Source: Ureaplasma sp.
GTDB lineage: Bacteria > Bacillota_I > Bacilli_A > Mycoplasmatales > Mycoplasmoidaceae
DNA: 31,644 nucleotides
Direction: 5' to 3'
Assembly: GCA_020024775.1 (NCBI GenBank)
Contig: JAHHTF010000006.1
Coordinates: 1 to 31,644, forward strand
The position numbers and the translations under genes are program-made. Every line of letters begins with the position of its first letter. The first letter of the stretch is position 1. Shown here piece by piece: positions 10,609 through 20,210 of the stretch. Under the pieces are notes generated by a model, which had not been told where the DNA came from, ran no database searches, and saw nothing but the letters and a program-made list of their open reading frames with translations.

Positions 10609-12038
10609 AGTTTTGACTCTTCTGTATAAATTGAATTAGAGATATTACTTTCAATTTCTTTTCTTTTATATTGATAAGTTGTTGTAATAGCAACCGATTT
10701 AATTGATTGTCAAATTTCTAATGTAGAAGAAACAATAATTACAATCCCTGTCCCACCAAGAGCTGCTGATGATGGAATCATTACTTGGTTGTTACTTGCT
10801 TGCAATGAGATTAACGTAATTGCATAAGGTAAACAAGCAATGATTGCTAAGAAAGGAGCTCCAATTCAGTTAATTCTAAAGATAACTCTACCAATGTGTT
10901 TTTCTGTATCTTTCCCAACTTTAACCCCTGGAATAAATCTTCCTGACCGCTTAAAGTCATTTGCAATTCTTTCTGGGTTCAATTGAACATAACTATAAAA
11001 GAATGTAAACAATACAATCAACACAAAATAGATAGCAATTCCCACCCAACCATTAAATGAGAAATAATGGTTAATGATTGTTTTCCCAGCTGATCCAGCT
11101 GGTAAGAATTGAGCTACTGTTGATGGGATAGTCATTACTGATGAAGCAAAAATTACTGGAATAATCCCTACAGTATTAATCTTAATAGGTAAATAAGCAA
11201 TATCTCGTGGATCTTTTGAGAATGATTGACCAACTTGTTGAATTGGTATTCTTCTATTAGACCCATTAATAAAGACAACGGTTACTAACAAAATTAAGTA
11301 AAGCACGAAATAAACAATGAATGAAACAATTCTGATTAATTCAGCATTTGCTCCTCTAATTCCACCTAAACCATTTCATGCTAATTGGAATGAGTTAAAG
11401 AATGTTGCTAAAATCCCACTTAAAATTAGGATAGTCATTCCGTTACCAACACCTTTTTTTGTAATTAAGTCACCAATGAAGATTGCAATATATGTTCCAG
11501 CCATCATTAATACTAGATAGAAGAAATAATATAGTGCAGATCCTTTAGTGAACCCTGCTGAACCTAATATTTCAGTTGTTACACCTGTATCTTGTCCTGA
11601 AGCCATTAATGCAAGGATTGCATAGGCTTGGATAGCAGCAATAGGTAAAGTTAAGACCCTTGTATAAACTTCAATTTTTTTCCGACCTCTTTCACCTGAC
11701 TTAGCAAGTCTTGCTAAAGGAGGAATCAAATCGGTGGATAATAATTGCATAATAATCTGGGCTGTAATATAAGGAGAAACCCCCACAGCAAACAAGGACA
11801 TCTTAGATAAACCACCACCACCTAACAAGTTCATCATGTCCAGAAACGTTTCTTGTGTATCTGGACCTGATGAAGCTTGTGATGTAACTTTAATAAAAGG
11901 CATAGGAATCAATGAACCAATTCTGAACAAAATAAGGAACAATAAAGTTATTCCGATTGCAAATATTACTTTTTTGTTCTTAAAAATTGCTCAAAATTCT
12001 TTTCAGCGTGAGCTAGTTTTTAATCTTTTGTTTTCCAT
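10602..12038 (-). CDS. secY: Protein translocase channel subunit SecY
   Basis: 478 residues (family about 430-480), with ten hydrophobic segments. Recognisable family stretches include PYITAQIIMQLLS, the cytoplasmic loop with SGERGRKKIEVYTR, KKGVGNGMTILI and GKDTEKHIGRVIFRIN. It forms the membrane pore for Sec-dependent export, which here would serve the lipoproteins at 23.9-29.2 kb. Several Trp are UGA-coded, and the last codon before TAA is a UGA-Trp (K-L-W-stop), overlapping the adk ATG. A 63-base spacer separates it from rplO, the longest gap in this part of the cluster, with AAGGGAT ahead of the ATG. Confidence 0.98.
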
Positions 12039-12101
12039 TTGATTGATCCCTTTTTTAAATTTGTGAGTTTAAACTTGTTAGTTTGTTATTTATATATTTT
12101 A

Positions 12102-12548
12102 CTATTTTAAAATAGTTACTTTACATTTAGCTGCAGCTAAAGCAGCTTCTGCACCCTTAGTTACTTTGTGAACACTTAAGTTATAAGCTTTAGTAACTTC
12201 AGTTGATCCAATTACTTTAATTGGTCATTTTGGGTTTTTAATTAATCTTGCTTGTGCTAAAGTATCAACATTAATATCTGTTGATCCAACTTTTTCTAAA
12301 TCAGCTAATGTAATAACATTATAGTTATTAGCGAAGTTAACGTTGTTGAATCCAATTTTAGGAACTCTACGGTATAAAGGTGTTTGTCCACCTTCAAATG
12401 CTAAACGAGTATGTCCAGATTTTCTAGCTTTTTGACCATCTTGACCTCTGGTACTAGTTTTACCCATACCAGAACCATGACCTCTACCTACTCTTTTAGA
12501 TTTTTGGTTTCTACTACCTTTAGTGTATTCTAAATTATTTAATTGCAT
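12102..12548 (-). CDS. rplO: Large-subunit ribosomal protein uL15
   Basis: 148 residues (family about 145). The glycine-rich N-terminal arm (KRVGRGHGSGMGKTSTRGQD) penetrates 23S rRNA; the C-terminal half is globular. One UGA-Trp lies near residue 108. TAGGAGT precedes the ATG. It lies only 8 bases after rpsE: the L30 gene normally found in between is missing. Confidence 0.97.
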
Positions 12549-12556
12549 ATTAACTC

Positions 12557-13126
12557 CTATAAATCTGATAATTCTTTATCACGTGCACGAGCGATTTCTT
12601 TTGGACTAAATTGAGAAATTAATCCTTTGATTGTAGCTTGGATAACGTTAACTGGAACAGTTGATCCTAATGATTTAGTATAAACATCTTGGAATCCTGC
12701 AAGTTCAACAACAGCACGAACTGTGTCACCCGCAACAATCCCTTTACCTTCTTTAGCTGGTTTTAATAAAACTGAAGAAGCTCCATGTTTACCTAATACT
12801 TCGTGGTAAACTGTACCTTTTTTGTTCATTTTAATTTTAAATAAGTTGTTGTTAGCTTTTTTAATTGCTTTTTTAATAGCATCTGGAACTTCATTAGATT
12901 TAGCCATTGCAAAACCTACTGTTCCTTTTTTATCTCCAATAACAACTAAAGCGCTGAAACGCATAATACGCCCACCTTTTGTTGTTTTTGAAATTCTTTT
13001 AATTTTGATGATTCTTTCTTCAAAATTAGAAACTGGTTGTTCTCTTTTTACGAAGTTAGCTTGTTTTTGATGAGTTGGTTTTTTGTGAGTATTAGTATCT
13101 TGTTCTTTAATTTCTTTGTTTTCCAT
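12557..13126 (-). CDS. rpsE: Small-subunit ribosomal protein uS5
   Basis: 189 residues. Residues 1 to about 35 are a hydrophilic extension rich in Lys, Gln, Thr and Asn. The double-stranded RNA-binding part follows (FEERIIKIKRISKTTKGGR), then the C-terminal domain with GKHGASSVLLKPAKEGKGIV. uS5 lines the mRNA entry channel and affects decoding accuracy. TAGGAGT lies before the ATG. The extension is longer than in typical Firmicutes but such tails are frequent in mycoplasmas. Confidence 0.97.
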   Translation of the reverse strand: MENKEIKEQDTNTHKKPTHQKQANFVKREQPVSNFEERIIKIKRISKTTKGGRIMRFSALVVIGDKKGTVGFAMAKSNEVPDAIKKAIKKANNNLFKIKMNKKGTVYHEVLGKHGASSVLLKPAKEGKGIVAGDTVRAVVELAGFQDVYTKSLGSTVPVNVIQATIKGLISQFSPKEIARARDKELSDL

Positions 13127-13137
13127 AATAACTCCTA

Positions 13138-13497
13138 TTAGAATTTTAATCCTTTTTCTCTAGCAGCAGTTGCTAATGCAGCAACTCTACCATGGTATTT
13201 TGAACCACCACGGTCAAAGCAAATTTCACTAATACCTAATTTAATGATTTTGTTAGCGATATCTTCACCAACTTTTTTTGCATTTTCTGCATTTCCGTTT
13301 TTAAGTTTTAATTGTAAAGATGAACTAGAAGCAACTGTTTTGTTTGAATTTAAGTCAATTAGTTGTGCAAAAATATGTGCATTAGTTTTTGTTACAACTA
13401 ATCTTGGACGATCATTGTCAATTGCTTTAATTTTGTTTAAAGTTCTTTTGTGGCGTAAATCACGTTGTGATTTTTTATCAAAATTCAATCTTTTCAT
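13138..13497 (-). CDS. rplR: Large-subunit ribosomal protein uL18
   Basis: 119 residues, full length. Starts MKRLNFDKKSQRDLRHKRTL and ends with the conserved FDRGGSKYHGRVAALATAAREKGLKF region, seen as two adjacent motifs. uL18 binds 5S rRNA with uL5. An AGGAG site precedes the start at 13497, 24 bases after rplF. Confidence 0.97.
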   Translation of the reverse strand: MKRLNFDKKSQRDLRHKRTLNKIKAIDNDRPRLVVTKTNAHIFAQLIDLNSNKTVASSSSLQLKLKNGNAENAKKVGEDIANKIIKLGISEICFDRGGSKYHGRVAALATAAREKGLKF

Positions 13498-13521
13498 ATT
13501 TGTTGTTCTCCTGTTAATCTA

Positions 13522-14070
13522 TTATTTTTTCTTATCAGCTGTTTTACCAACTTTTCTAACGATTTGTTCACCTTTGTAAAGAATTCCTTTACCTTTATAT
13601 GGTTCTGGTTTTCTTCATTTACGGATTACTGCAGCAAATTCACCAACTTGTGCTTTATCAGCACCTGAGATTTTAACTTCTGTTTGAGATGGTGTTTCAA
13701 CTTTTAATCCTTTTGGGATTTCTAAGTTTACTGGGTGAGATAAACCTAATGCTAAGTTTAATTTGTTTCCTTCAACTTTAGCTCTATACCCAACCCCTTT
13801 AATTTCTAATTCAATAATGAATCCTTCTGTTAAACCTTTTAATGCATTAGCAATGTTTGCATTTACTGTTCCTTGGAACATGTTTGATTCAGATGATTCA
13901 TCTAAACGTTTAACTAGGATAGTATTATCTTTTTGTTCTACAGATATTAATTTGCTAGGGTAGTTAATTACTAAAGATTCTTGTGCATTTTTCACTGTAA
14001 CTGAATCAGCTGCAATAGCAATTGTTAAGTTAGCTGGAACAGTTAAAACACGATTTCCGATTCTTGACAT
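13522..14070 (-). CDS. rplF: Large-subunit ribosomal protein uL6
   Basis: 182 residues, two repeated alpha/beta domains. It starts MSRIGNRVLTVPANL; an in-frame Met six codons upstream is less likely because TAGGAGT sits 7-8 bases before ATG 14070 and the family begins here. The conserved GVGYRAKVEGNKLNLALGLSHPV motif and the C-terminal KPEPYKGKGILY are present. An in-frame UGA-Trp precedes RKPEPYKGKG, so the standard code would cut off the last 31 residues. uL6 lies near the sarcin-ricin loop. Confidence 0.97.
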
Positions 14071-14081
14071 ATAATTTACTC

Positions 14082-14477
14082 CTATCAAACGTAAGCGATG
14101 ATTTCGCCACCTACATTTAAGTTTCTAGCTTGTTTATCTGACATAATACCTTTTGAAGTAGAAATGATTGCGATTCCTAAACCATTTAAAACTTTTGGTA
14201 AAGTTTCTGCTTTAGAATAAATTCTTAAACCTGGTTTAGAGATTTGTTTAAGTCCATTGATTGAACATAATTTGTTTTTGTATTTTAATTTGATAATAGT
14301 ATCACTTTTGTTGTTTCCTAAATCTCTAGTATTGTATTCTTTGATGTAACCTTCATCTAACAATACTTGAAGGATAGCAGATTTCATTTTTGTTGTTGCA
14401 ACTGAGACTGAAGTTTTAGCAGCTTTTTTAGCGTTTCTAATTTTAGTTAATAATTCTGCAATTGGATCTGAATGCAT
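14082..14477 (-). CDS. rpsH: Small-subunit ribosomal protein uS8
   Basis: 131 residues. Starts MHSDPIAELLTKIRNAKKAA and ends GGEIIAYVW; the final Trp is coded by UGA and followed at once by TAG 14082, matching the family, which ends in YVW. uS8 binds the central domain of 16S rRNA and, in E. coli, represses the spc operon by binding its mRNA; no such site was identified here. It lies 31 bases after rpsN with AAAGGACA upstream. Confidence 0.97.
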
Positions 14478-14508
14478 ATTTTATTGTCCTTTCTAATATT
14501 GATACTTC

Positions 14509-14694
14509 TTATCAAGAAGCTTTTTTAACACCAGGGATAGCACCTTTATATGCTAAATCTCTGAAGCATAAACGACAAACGCCAAATTTACGGTTAACAG
14601 CATGAACACGGCCACATCTTTTACAACGAGTATATGCTCTTGTAGAGAATTTAGGGTGTTTTTGTTGTTTTTCAATTAATGATTTTTTAGCCAT
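14509..14694 (-). CDS. rpsZ: Small-subunit ribosomal protein uS14, zinc-binding type Z
   Basis: 61 residues, the length of the zinc form. Cys24-Cys27 and Cys40-Cys43 form the zinc site (RCKRCGRVH and VCRLCFRD). The last residue before TAA is a UGA-encoded Trp, as in the family (KKASW). The AAAGGAGA ribosome site lies within the end of rplE, three bases away, so the genes are coupled. Confidence 0.97.
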
Positions 14695-14697
14695 AAC

Positions 14698-15252
14698 CTA
14701 TTTATCTCCTTTAACTTTTTGCAACGGAGCACCTAATGCTCTTAATAAATATCTTGCTTGATCATCACTATCTCTTGATGTTACAAAAGTGATATCGAAT
14801 CCACTTACTTGTTTAACATTATCATAAACAATTTGTGGGAAAATAATTTGTTCTTTAATACCAATAGTATAGTTTCCTTTACCATCGAATGACTTAGAAG
14901 AAATACCTCTAAAGTCTCTTACTCTTGGTAATGCAATGTTGAATAATGTTTCGATGAATGCTCACATTCTATCTCCACGTAAAGTAACTTTACAACCAAT
15001 TCCTTGTCCTTGTCTTAGTTTATAACCAGCGATTGATTTTTTCGCTTTTGTAATTAGAGGTTTTTGTCCAGTGATTAAAGCTAATTCATCTGCTGCAACT
15101 TCTAATAATTTAGAATCTTGCACTGCAGAACCTAAACCTTTGTTAATTACAACTTTTTCAAGTTTAGCAACTTCCATTACAGATTTAAGTCCGAATTCTT
15201 TTTGCATTGCTGGAACAATTTCTTTAATATATTTTTCTTTTAAAAATGACAT
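14698..15252 (-). CDS. rplE: Large-subunit ribosomal protein uL5
   Basis: 184 residues (family about 180). Starts MSFLKEKYIKEIVPAMQKEF. The conserved GLGSAVQDSK, LITGQKPLITKAKKSIAGYK and GIKEQIIFP motifs are present. UGA-Trp occurs at residue 97 (RMW). uL5 binds 5S rRNA and contacts uS13 across the subunits. AGGAG precedes the ATG; the gene lies 16 bases after rplX. Confidence 0.97.
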
Positions 15253-15268
15253 AATATATTTCTCCTAA

Positions 15269-15604
15269 TTATTTTTGAACAAATACTAATTCAGCATTTG
15301 TTTTTTTAGACACTCTAATTTTTTTGTTATCTTTACCAAGAACATATTTAACTTTTGTTGTGTTACCTTTTTCTTTGCCTTTTTGTTCGATTAATGCTAA
15401 CTTGCATAATCTAATAGGAGCTTCTTTTTCAAAGATTCCTGATTCTTGATGAGATTGATCTTGTTTTTGGTGTTTTTTAATTTTGTTAACACCTTCTACG
15501 ATTGCAGTGTTTTCTTTAGGGAATACTTGTAGAACAGTACCTTCTAAGAATTTGTGTTTTCCTGAGATTACTCTAACACGGTCACCTTTTCTAATACGAT
15601 TCAT
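15269..15604 (-). CDS. rplX: Large-subunit ribosomal protein uL24
   Basis: 111 residues, with a KOW motif near the start (KGDRVRVISGKHKFLEGTVL). uL24 starts 50S assembly on 23S rRNA and lies near the tunnel exit. Also visible is the family stretch GVNKIKKHQKQDQSHQESGI. It lies between rplN (17-base gap) and rplE, its usual place; AAAGGAAA lies upstream. Confidence 0.97.
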   Translation of the reverse strand: MNRIRKGDRVRVISGKHKFLEGTVLQVFPKENTAIVEGVNKIKKHQKQDQSHQESGIFEKEAPIRLCKLALIEQKGKEKGNTTKVKYVLGKDNKKIRVSKKTNAELVFVQK

Positions 15605-15621
15605 GTTTACTTTTTCCTTTC

Positions 15622-15990
15622 CTAAATTACTTCTGGTGCTAAAGATGCAATTTTAGCAAACCCTTTATCTCTAATTTCTCTTGCAACCGGACCGAAGATA
15701 CGACTTCCTCTTGGAGATTTATCTTCTTTAATAATTACACAAGCATTTTCATCAAATTTGATTGTGCTTCCTGAAACTCTTTTAATACTTTGTTTTGTTC
15801 TAACAATAACAGCTTTACAAACTTGTCCTTTAGAAACCATTCCGTTAGGTTGAACTTTTTTTACAGAAACTACTACGATATCACCAACAAAAGCATATCT
15901 ATGGTGAGTACCACCTAATACTTTAATAACACCAACTTCTTTGGCACCAGTGTTATCAGCTACTTTTAATCTACTTAATGGTTGAATCAT
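15622..15990 (-). CDS. rplN: Large-subunit ribosomal protein uL14
   Basis: 122 residues, the exact family length. Starts MIQPLSRLKVADNTGAKEVG; ends GFAKIASLAPEVI. Contains the conserved SPRGSRIFGPVAREIRDKGF motif. uL14 contacts bL19 and helps form an intersubunit bridge. Its ATG is one base after the rpsQ stop, so translation is likely coupled. Confidence 0.98.
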   Translation of the reverse strand: MIQPLSRLKVADNTGAKEVGVIKVLGGTHHRYAFVGDIVVVSVKKVQPNGMVSKGQVCKAVIVRTKQSIKRVSGSTIKFDENACVIIKEDKSPRGSRIFGPVAREIRDKGFAKIASLAPEVI

Positions 15991-15991
15991 A

Positions 15992-16249
15992 CTATTTTGC
16001 TCTTTCTATAATTTTAGATACTCTAAAGTTAACTGTTTTTGCTAATTTTCTTGTTTCTGTAATTTCAACTTTATCGCCAATTCTTGATTCGAATTCATCT
16101 CTTGCATGGTATTTTTTATTTCTAATAACTAATTTACGGTATAAAGGGTGTTTTGTTTTAGTTTCTACTTTAACAGTAACAACTCTGTCCATTTTATCAG
16201 ATGTTACTACACCGATTAATACTTTTCTTCTTGATGATCTTTCAGTCAT
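15992..16249 (-). CDS. rpsQ: Small-subunit ribosomal protein uS17
   Basis: 85 residues, an OB-fold protein binding the 5' domain of 16S rRNA. It has the family motifs GVVTSDKMDRVVTV, HPLYRKLVIRNKKYHARDE and GDKVEITETRKLAKTV. Its ATG overlaps the rpmC stop by one base (TAATG), a classic reinitiation junction. Confidence 0.98.
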   Translation of the reverse strand: MTERSSRRKVLIGVVTSDKMDRVVTVKVETKTKHPLYRKLVIRNKKYHARDEFESRIGDKVEITETRKLAKTVNFRVSKIIERAK

Positions 16250-16455
16250 TATTTATTCTCCAATTCACGTTGATTTAAAATTGTTAATACTCTTGCAATT
16301 GTTTTTCTAATTTCTTTGGCATTGTGTTGTTTTTCTGTGTTACCACTTGCAACACTAAATCTAATTTCTAATAATTGAGTTTTTAATTTGATAATGATGT
16401 CTTGTAGTTCTTGATTTGTTTTTGTACGAAGGTCTTTGTTTACTGAATTACTCAC
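16249..16455 (-). CDS. rpmC: Large-subunit ribosomal protein uL29, GTG start
   Basis: 68 residues, two helices. Conserved parts are RTKTNQELQDIIIKLKTQLL, ASGNTEKQHNAKEIRKTIAR and VLTILNQRELE. The start codon is GTG at 16455; it is supported by a perfect AGGAGG nine bases upstream, lying inside the last codons of rplP, whose end overlaps by 8 bases. uL29 lies at the tunnel exit and helps bind trigger factor and SRP. Confidence 0.95.
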   Translation of the reverse strand: MSNSVNKDLRTKTNQELQDIIIKLKTQLLEIRFSVASGNTEKQHNAKEIRKTIARVLTILNQRELENK

Positions 16456-16870
16456 GGCAAGTATCCTCCTTTTTTACAATTTTTCATTTAATTGGTAATT
16501 TGTTACCTGCTGCTCTTAAACCTTCACGAGCTAATTCTTCAGGAATGTTAGCTACTTCGAACATAATTGTACCTGCTTTAACAACAGCTACATATTTTTC
16601 TAAAGCACCTTTCCCAGAACCCATACGTACTTCTAATGGTTTTTTAGTTAAAGACATATGTGGGAAGATTCTAATTCACATTTTACCAACTTTACCTAAT
16701 CTTTTACTGATTGCGATACGGGCAGCTTCGATTTGTCTTGCATCAATTCAAGCACCTTCAGATGCTACAATCCCATATTCACCGAAAGCAACGTAAGTGT
16801 TACCTTTTGCTTTACCTTCATAACTTACTTTATGAGGTTTACGATATTTTGTTCTTTTTGGTTGTAACAT
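16448..16870 (-). CDS. rplP: Large-subunit ribosomal protein uL16
   Basis: 140 residues (family about 137). Starts MLQPKRTKYRKPHKVSYEGK. Family motifs include GAWIDARQIEAARIAISK, KMWIRIFPHMSLTKKPLEVR and MGSGKGALEKYVAVVK. Three Trp are UGA-coded, so under the standard code the gene would appear broken into pieces. uL16 organises the A-site tRNA region of the 50S subunit. AAGGAGG lies upstream, within the end of rpsC, 3 bases away. The extreme C-terminus (KKEDTCRE) overlaps the rpmC start and ribosome site. Confidence 0.96.
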
Positions 16871-16873
16871 TTT

Positions 16874-17662
16874 CTATGCCTCCTTAGTTGTTGGTTTGCT
16901 AGATGGTTTTTTGTTATTGTTATTAAAACTAGGTTTTTTAGCACCTGAGTTACCATCTTGTGGTTTTTTATTAAAGTTAGGTTTTTTGTCAGTTTTTGGT
17001 GTAAATGGTTTTTTGTTGTTTGATTTGTTGAAGATTTCTCCACGGTTAATTCAAACTTTAACACCAATAATACCATATGTTGTGTTTGCTTCTTCTAAAG
17101 CATAATCAATATCTGATCTTAATGTAGATAATGTAATGATTCCTTGAGAATAACCTTCTTCACGAGCCATTTCAACTCCACCTAAACGACCTGATACGTG
17201 TGTTTTAACACCTTTTGCTCCAGCTTTCATTGCTTTTCTCATTCCGAATTTTTGAGCATTTCTGAATGATACTCTGTTTTCAATTGCATCAGCAATTTCT
17301 CTAGCAATTAATCTTGCATTTAAATCTGGATTTTGGATTGTAATCACTTCAATGTGAACAGTGATTTTACGTCCAACAATTTTATTTACTAATAATTTGA
17401 TTTTTGTAAGGTTTGCACCTTGTTCTCCAAGTAGAACACCTGGTTGAGCTGCGTAAATGAATAAAAAGATTTCTGATTGAGTTCTTTCGATTTCGATTCT
17501 ATCAATATTAGCTGATTTGTATTTATTGATTAATTCTGTTCTGATTTTATCATCTTGAACTAATCAATCACCCATTTGATTGTTATCTTTAGGGTTTCAA
17601 CGTGATCTTCAATTTTTATTGATTCCGAATCTTAAACCATTTGGATTTACTTTTGATCCCAT
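16874..17662 (-). CDS. rpsC: Small-subunit ribosomal protein uS3 with low-complexity C-terminal tail
   Basis: 262 residues (family about 210-235). Starts MGSKVNPNGLRFGINKNWRS. The KH domain (about 60-110) includes LLGEQGANLTKIK; the C-terminal domain contains VSGRLGGVEMAREEGYSQG and ends around the conserved GVKVWINRGEIF. After this, about 50 residues are rich in Asn, Lys and Pro (for example KKPSFNNNNKKPSSKPTTKE), likely disordered and basic. Many Trp are UGA-coded. uS3 lines the mRNA entry with helicase-like action. It begins one base after the rplV stop. Confidence 0.96.
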
Positions 17663-17663
17663 A

Positions 17664-18086
17664 TTATGCACCTACTCTTTTCGCTTTTGAATTCATTTGC
17701 GCTCTTTTATGTTGTTTAGCTTTGATTAAATTTAAATCTTCTTGTCTTTGAGCAAAGTTATCACTTAAAACAATTTTGAAGTTTGTTGTTCTTTTGAACA
17801 TTCTATCTGCTGAACCTTTTGCTCTCATTAATTGTCTTTTTCAAGTAACACCTTGATTAGCAAAGATTTCATATACATATAGATTAGCCCCATTCATTGC
17901 ATGGTTGTTAATTGCATTTGAAATTGCTGATTTTAATAATTTCAATACAATTGGAGCAGATTTTTTATTTGTATTTTCTAGAATAATAACTGCTTCAGTT
18001 ACTTTCTTATTTCTAATTAAATCTACCACTAATTTTGCTTTACGTGGAGATACATGAACATTATTTACTTTAGCAATAGCTTTCAT
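17664..18086 (-). CDS. rplV: Large-subunit ribosomal protein uL22
   Basis: 140 residues, longer than the usual 110-115. Residues 1-110 match the family: MKAIAKVNNVHVSPRKAKLV, ENTNKKSAPIVLKLLKSAIS, then the tunnel-reaching beta hairpin near GSADRMFKRTTNF. About 30 further residues (DNFAQRQEDLNLIKAKQHKR and beyond) form a basic tail. One UGA-Trp lies at residue 82. AGGAGG overlaps the rpsS stop 9 bases upstream. Confidence 0.96.
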
Positions 18087-18095
18087 ATTTTCCTC

Positions 18096-18362
18096 CTAAC
18101 GTTTTGCCTCTGTATGATTTTTGAAATTACGTGTTGGAGCAAATTCACCTAATTTGTGTCCAACCATATCTTCTGTAACAAATACTTTAATGAACGCCTT
18201 ACCATTGTGTACTTCGAAATTTAAACCAATAAATTCTGGGAAGATAGCACTGTTACGAGCTCATGTTTTAATTGGTCTTTTTTTATCTGAGGCTTGCATA
18301 GCCACAACCTTTTTCATTAATTTAGGATCTACATATAGACCTTTTTTAGCACTTCTTGACAT
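18096..18362 (-). CDS. rpsS: Small-subunit ribosomal protein uS19
   Basis: 88 residues, normal length. Starts MSRSAKKGLYVDPKLMKKVV; includes IKTWARNSAIFPEFIGLNF with a UGA-Trp, and VTEDMVGHKLGEFAPTRNF. uS19 pairs with uS13 in the 30S head. AAGGAG lies before the ATG, 14 bases after rplB. Confidence 0.97.
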
Positions 18363-18376
18363 TTACTATTTTCTCC

Positions 18377-19222
18377 TTATTTTCCATTACGACGACGTAC
18401 AATTAATTTGTTTGAAGATTTCTTTTTGTTTCTTGTTTTAACACCCATAAGTCTTTTACCTCATGGAGATCTAGGTGCGTCTTTACCAATTGGTTGACGT
18501 CCTTCCCCCCCACCATGTGGGTGGTCATTAGGGTTCATTGCAGAACCACGAACTGTTGGTCTGATTCCTAAGTATCTGCTTCTACCAGCTTTACCTAAGT
18601 TAACTAGGTTATGTTCTTCGTTTGAAACAATACCGATAGTAGCTCTACATTCTTTAGGGAATTTTCTTACTTCGTTACTTGCTAATTTACAAATAACATA
18701 TTTACCAGTTTCATCATACCCTAAGATTTGAGCATAAGCACCAGCTGATCTTGCAACTTGTCCACCATGTTTAGGTTGTAATTCAATATTATGAACTAAT
18801 GTACCTTCTGGAATGTTTCCTAATTGTGTACAGTTACCTGGGATAATATCAATATCTTTATCACCTGATACAATTCTGTCTCCAACTTTAATTCCTTTTG
18901 GAGCAATGATATATCTTTTTTCACCATCTAAATAACTAATTAAAGAAATGAATGATGTTCTGTTTGGGTCGTATTCAATTGATTTAACAACACCGATGAT
19001 TCCATCTTTGTTTCTTCTAAAGTCAATTAAACGGTATTTTCTTTTATGTCCACCACCATGGTGTCTAATAGTAATCTTACCTTGGTTGTTTCTACCTGAT
19101 TTTTTAGGTAAAGCAACTAATAAAGATTTTTCTGGTTTGTTAGTAGTGATTACTGATTTATAGTCAATCGATACTGTTTGACGAATACCACTACTACGTT
19201 CCTTTATTCTTTTAATAGCCAT
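18377..19222 (-). CDS. rplB: Large-subunit ribosomal protein uL2
   Basis: 281 residues (family about 275). The OB-fold and SH3-like domains carry the motifs HHGGGHKRKYRLIDFRRNK and RPTVRGSAMNPNDHPHGGGE, the latter holding the histidine important for peptidyl transferase. The UGA-Trp after KDAPRSP is conserved, and about 27 further residues follow it to the real stop at 18377 (RRRNGK). AGGAGG precedes the ATG. Confidence 0.98.
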
Positions 19223-19249
19223 ATATGCCTCCTGCTTTTCGACTTTTTA

Positions 19250-19567
19250 TTATTTTTCTTGAGCTTCTTCAGCTTCTTCTTTAGAAACTGCTACTCTTGT
19301 TCCTTTAGGTAAAATAACATAAGCAATTTTTTTAGCTTTAGTAATACCTGGGTGTAAAGTTGCTGTTCTTGTTTTTGCTGGTTTGTGATTAACAATGTTG
19401 ATTTTTTCTGGTTTGATATTAAACATTGCAATGAAAGCTTGTTTAATGTGGTTTTTGTTTGCTTTAGGATCAACCACAAATGAAACAACTTGTTTTTCAC
19501 CACTAAGTTTTAAACCTTCTGTTTTTTCTGTAATGTATGGTTTTAAGATTGTTCTACTTAGTTCCAT
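19250..19567 (-). CDS. rplW: Large-subunit ribosomal protein uL23
   Basis: 105 residues. Starts MELSRTILKPYITEKTEGLK. uL23 binds at the tunnel exit and is the docking point for trigger factor and SRP. The C-terminus has an acidic extra stretch (SKEEAEEAQEK). The ATG lies 14 bases inside the end of rplD, with GAGGAGG just upstream within rplD. Confidence 0.97.
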   Translation of the reverse strand: MELSRTILKPYITEKTEGLKLSGEKQVVSFVVDPKANKNHIKQAFIAMFNIKPEKINIVNHKPAKTRTATLHPGITKAKKIAYVILPKGTRVAVSKEEAEEAQEK

Positions 19568-20198
19568 TTCCGATTACCTCCTCATATTTTTTGAAGACAT
19601 TTTCAGAAACAACTAATGTATTAGCATGAACAATGTCTTTAACTGAAACTTGGTTTCATAATTTAGTTTCAACTTTTCTTAAGTTGTTAGTTGATTTTTG
19701 AATTAAGTTTTCATGAGAATCAACAATGATTAAAACTTTGTTAGATTCTAATTTAGCGTTTTTAACAAATGAAGCCATTGCTTTTGTTGATGGTGTATCT
19801 AATTTAGCAGTTGCTTCTAACGCATGTAATTCATTACCCATTAATTTTAATGTTAATGCTGATCTTAATGCAAGTCTGTGAACTTTAGTGTTAACTTTTT
19901 TAGTGTAGTTACGTTCAGTAGTTGGCCCAAATACAACACCCCCACCAACTCATTGTGGGTTTCTAATTGAACCAGTTCTTGCTTTCCCTGTATGTTTTTG
20001 TCTTCATGGTTTTTTACCACCACCACGAACTTCACCTTTAGTTAGAACTGCGTGAGTCCCTTGTCTTGTAGAAGCGTTTTCACAAATAATAGAATCAAAG
20101 ATAGCTTGTTTATGTGGTTTTTCAACAAAGATTGATTCAGGAACAGAAATTGTTGATTTCGATGTTCCATTAATATCTAATAAAGTAATTTTTTTCAT
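19554..20198 (-). CDS. rplD: Large-subunit ribosomal protein uL4
   Basis: 214 residues (family about 205). Starts MKKITLLDINGTSKSTISVP. The loop motif reaching the exit tunnel is present: TRQGTHAVLTKGEVRGGGKK, then PWRQKHTGKARTGSIRNPQW. Three Trp are UGA-coded. In E. coli L4 represses the S10 operon by binding its leader; whether this happens here is unknown, though a leader of about 100 bases precedes rpsJ. Its end (VIGNGTK) overlaps rplW. Confidence 0.97.
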
Positions 20199-20210
20199 GT
20201 TTGCCTCCTA

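Noticed and set aside
12039..12101. Separate promoter before secY
   Set aside because: The 63-base gap is AT-rich but holds no clear -10 and -35 pair; read-through from rplO is enough to explain expression.
14071..14088. Upstream ATG for rplF (adds six residues)
   Set aside because: The Shine-Dalgarno site lies after that ATG and the protein family starts with MSRIG, so ATG 14070 is the better start.
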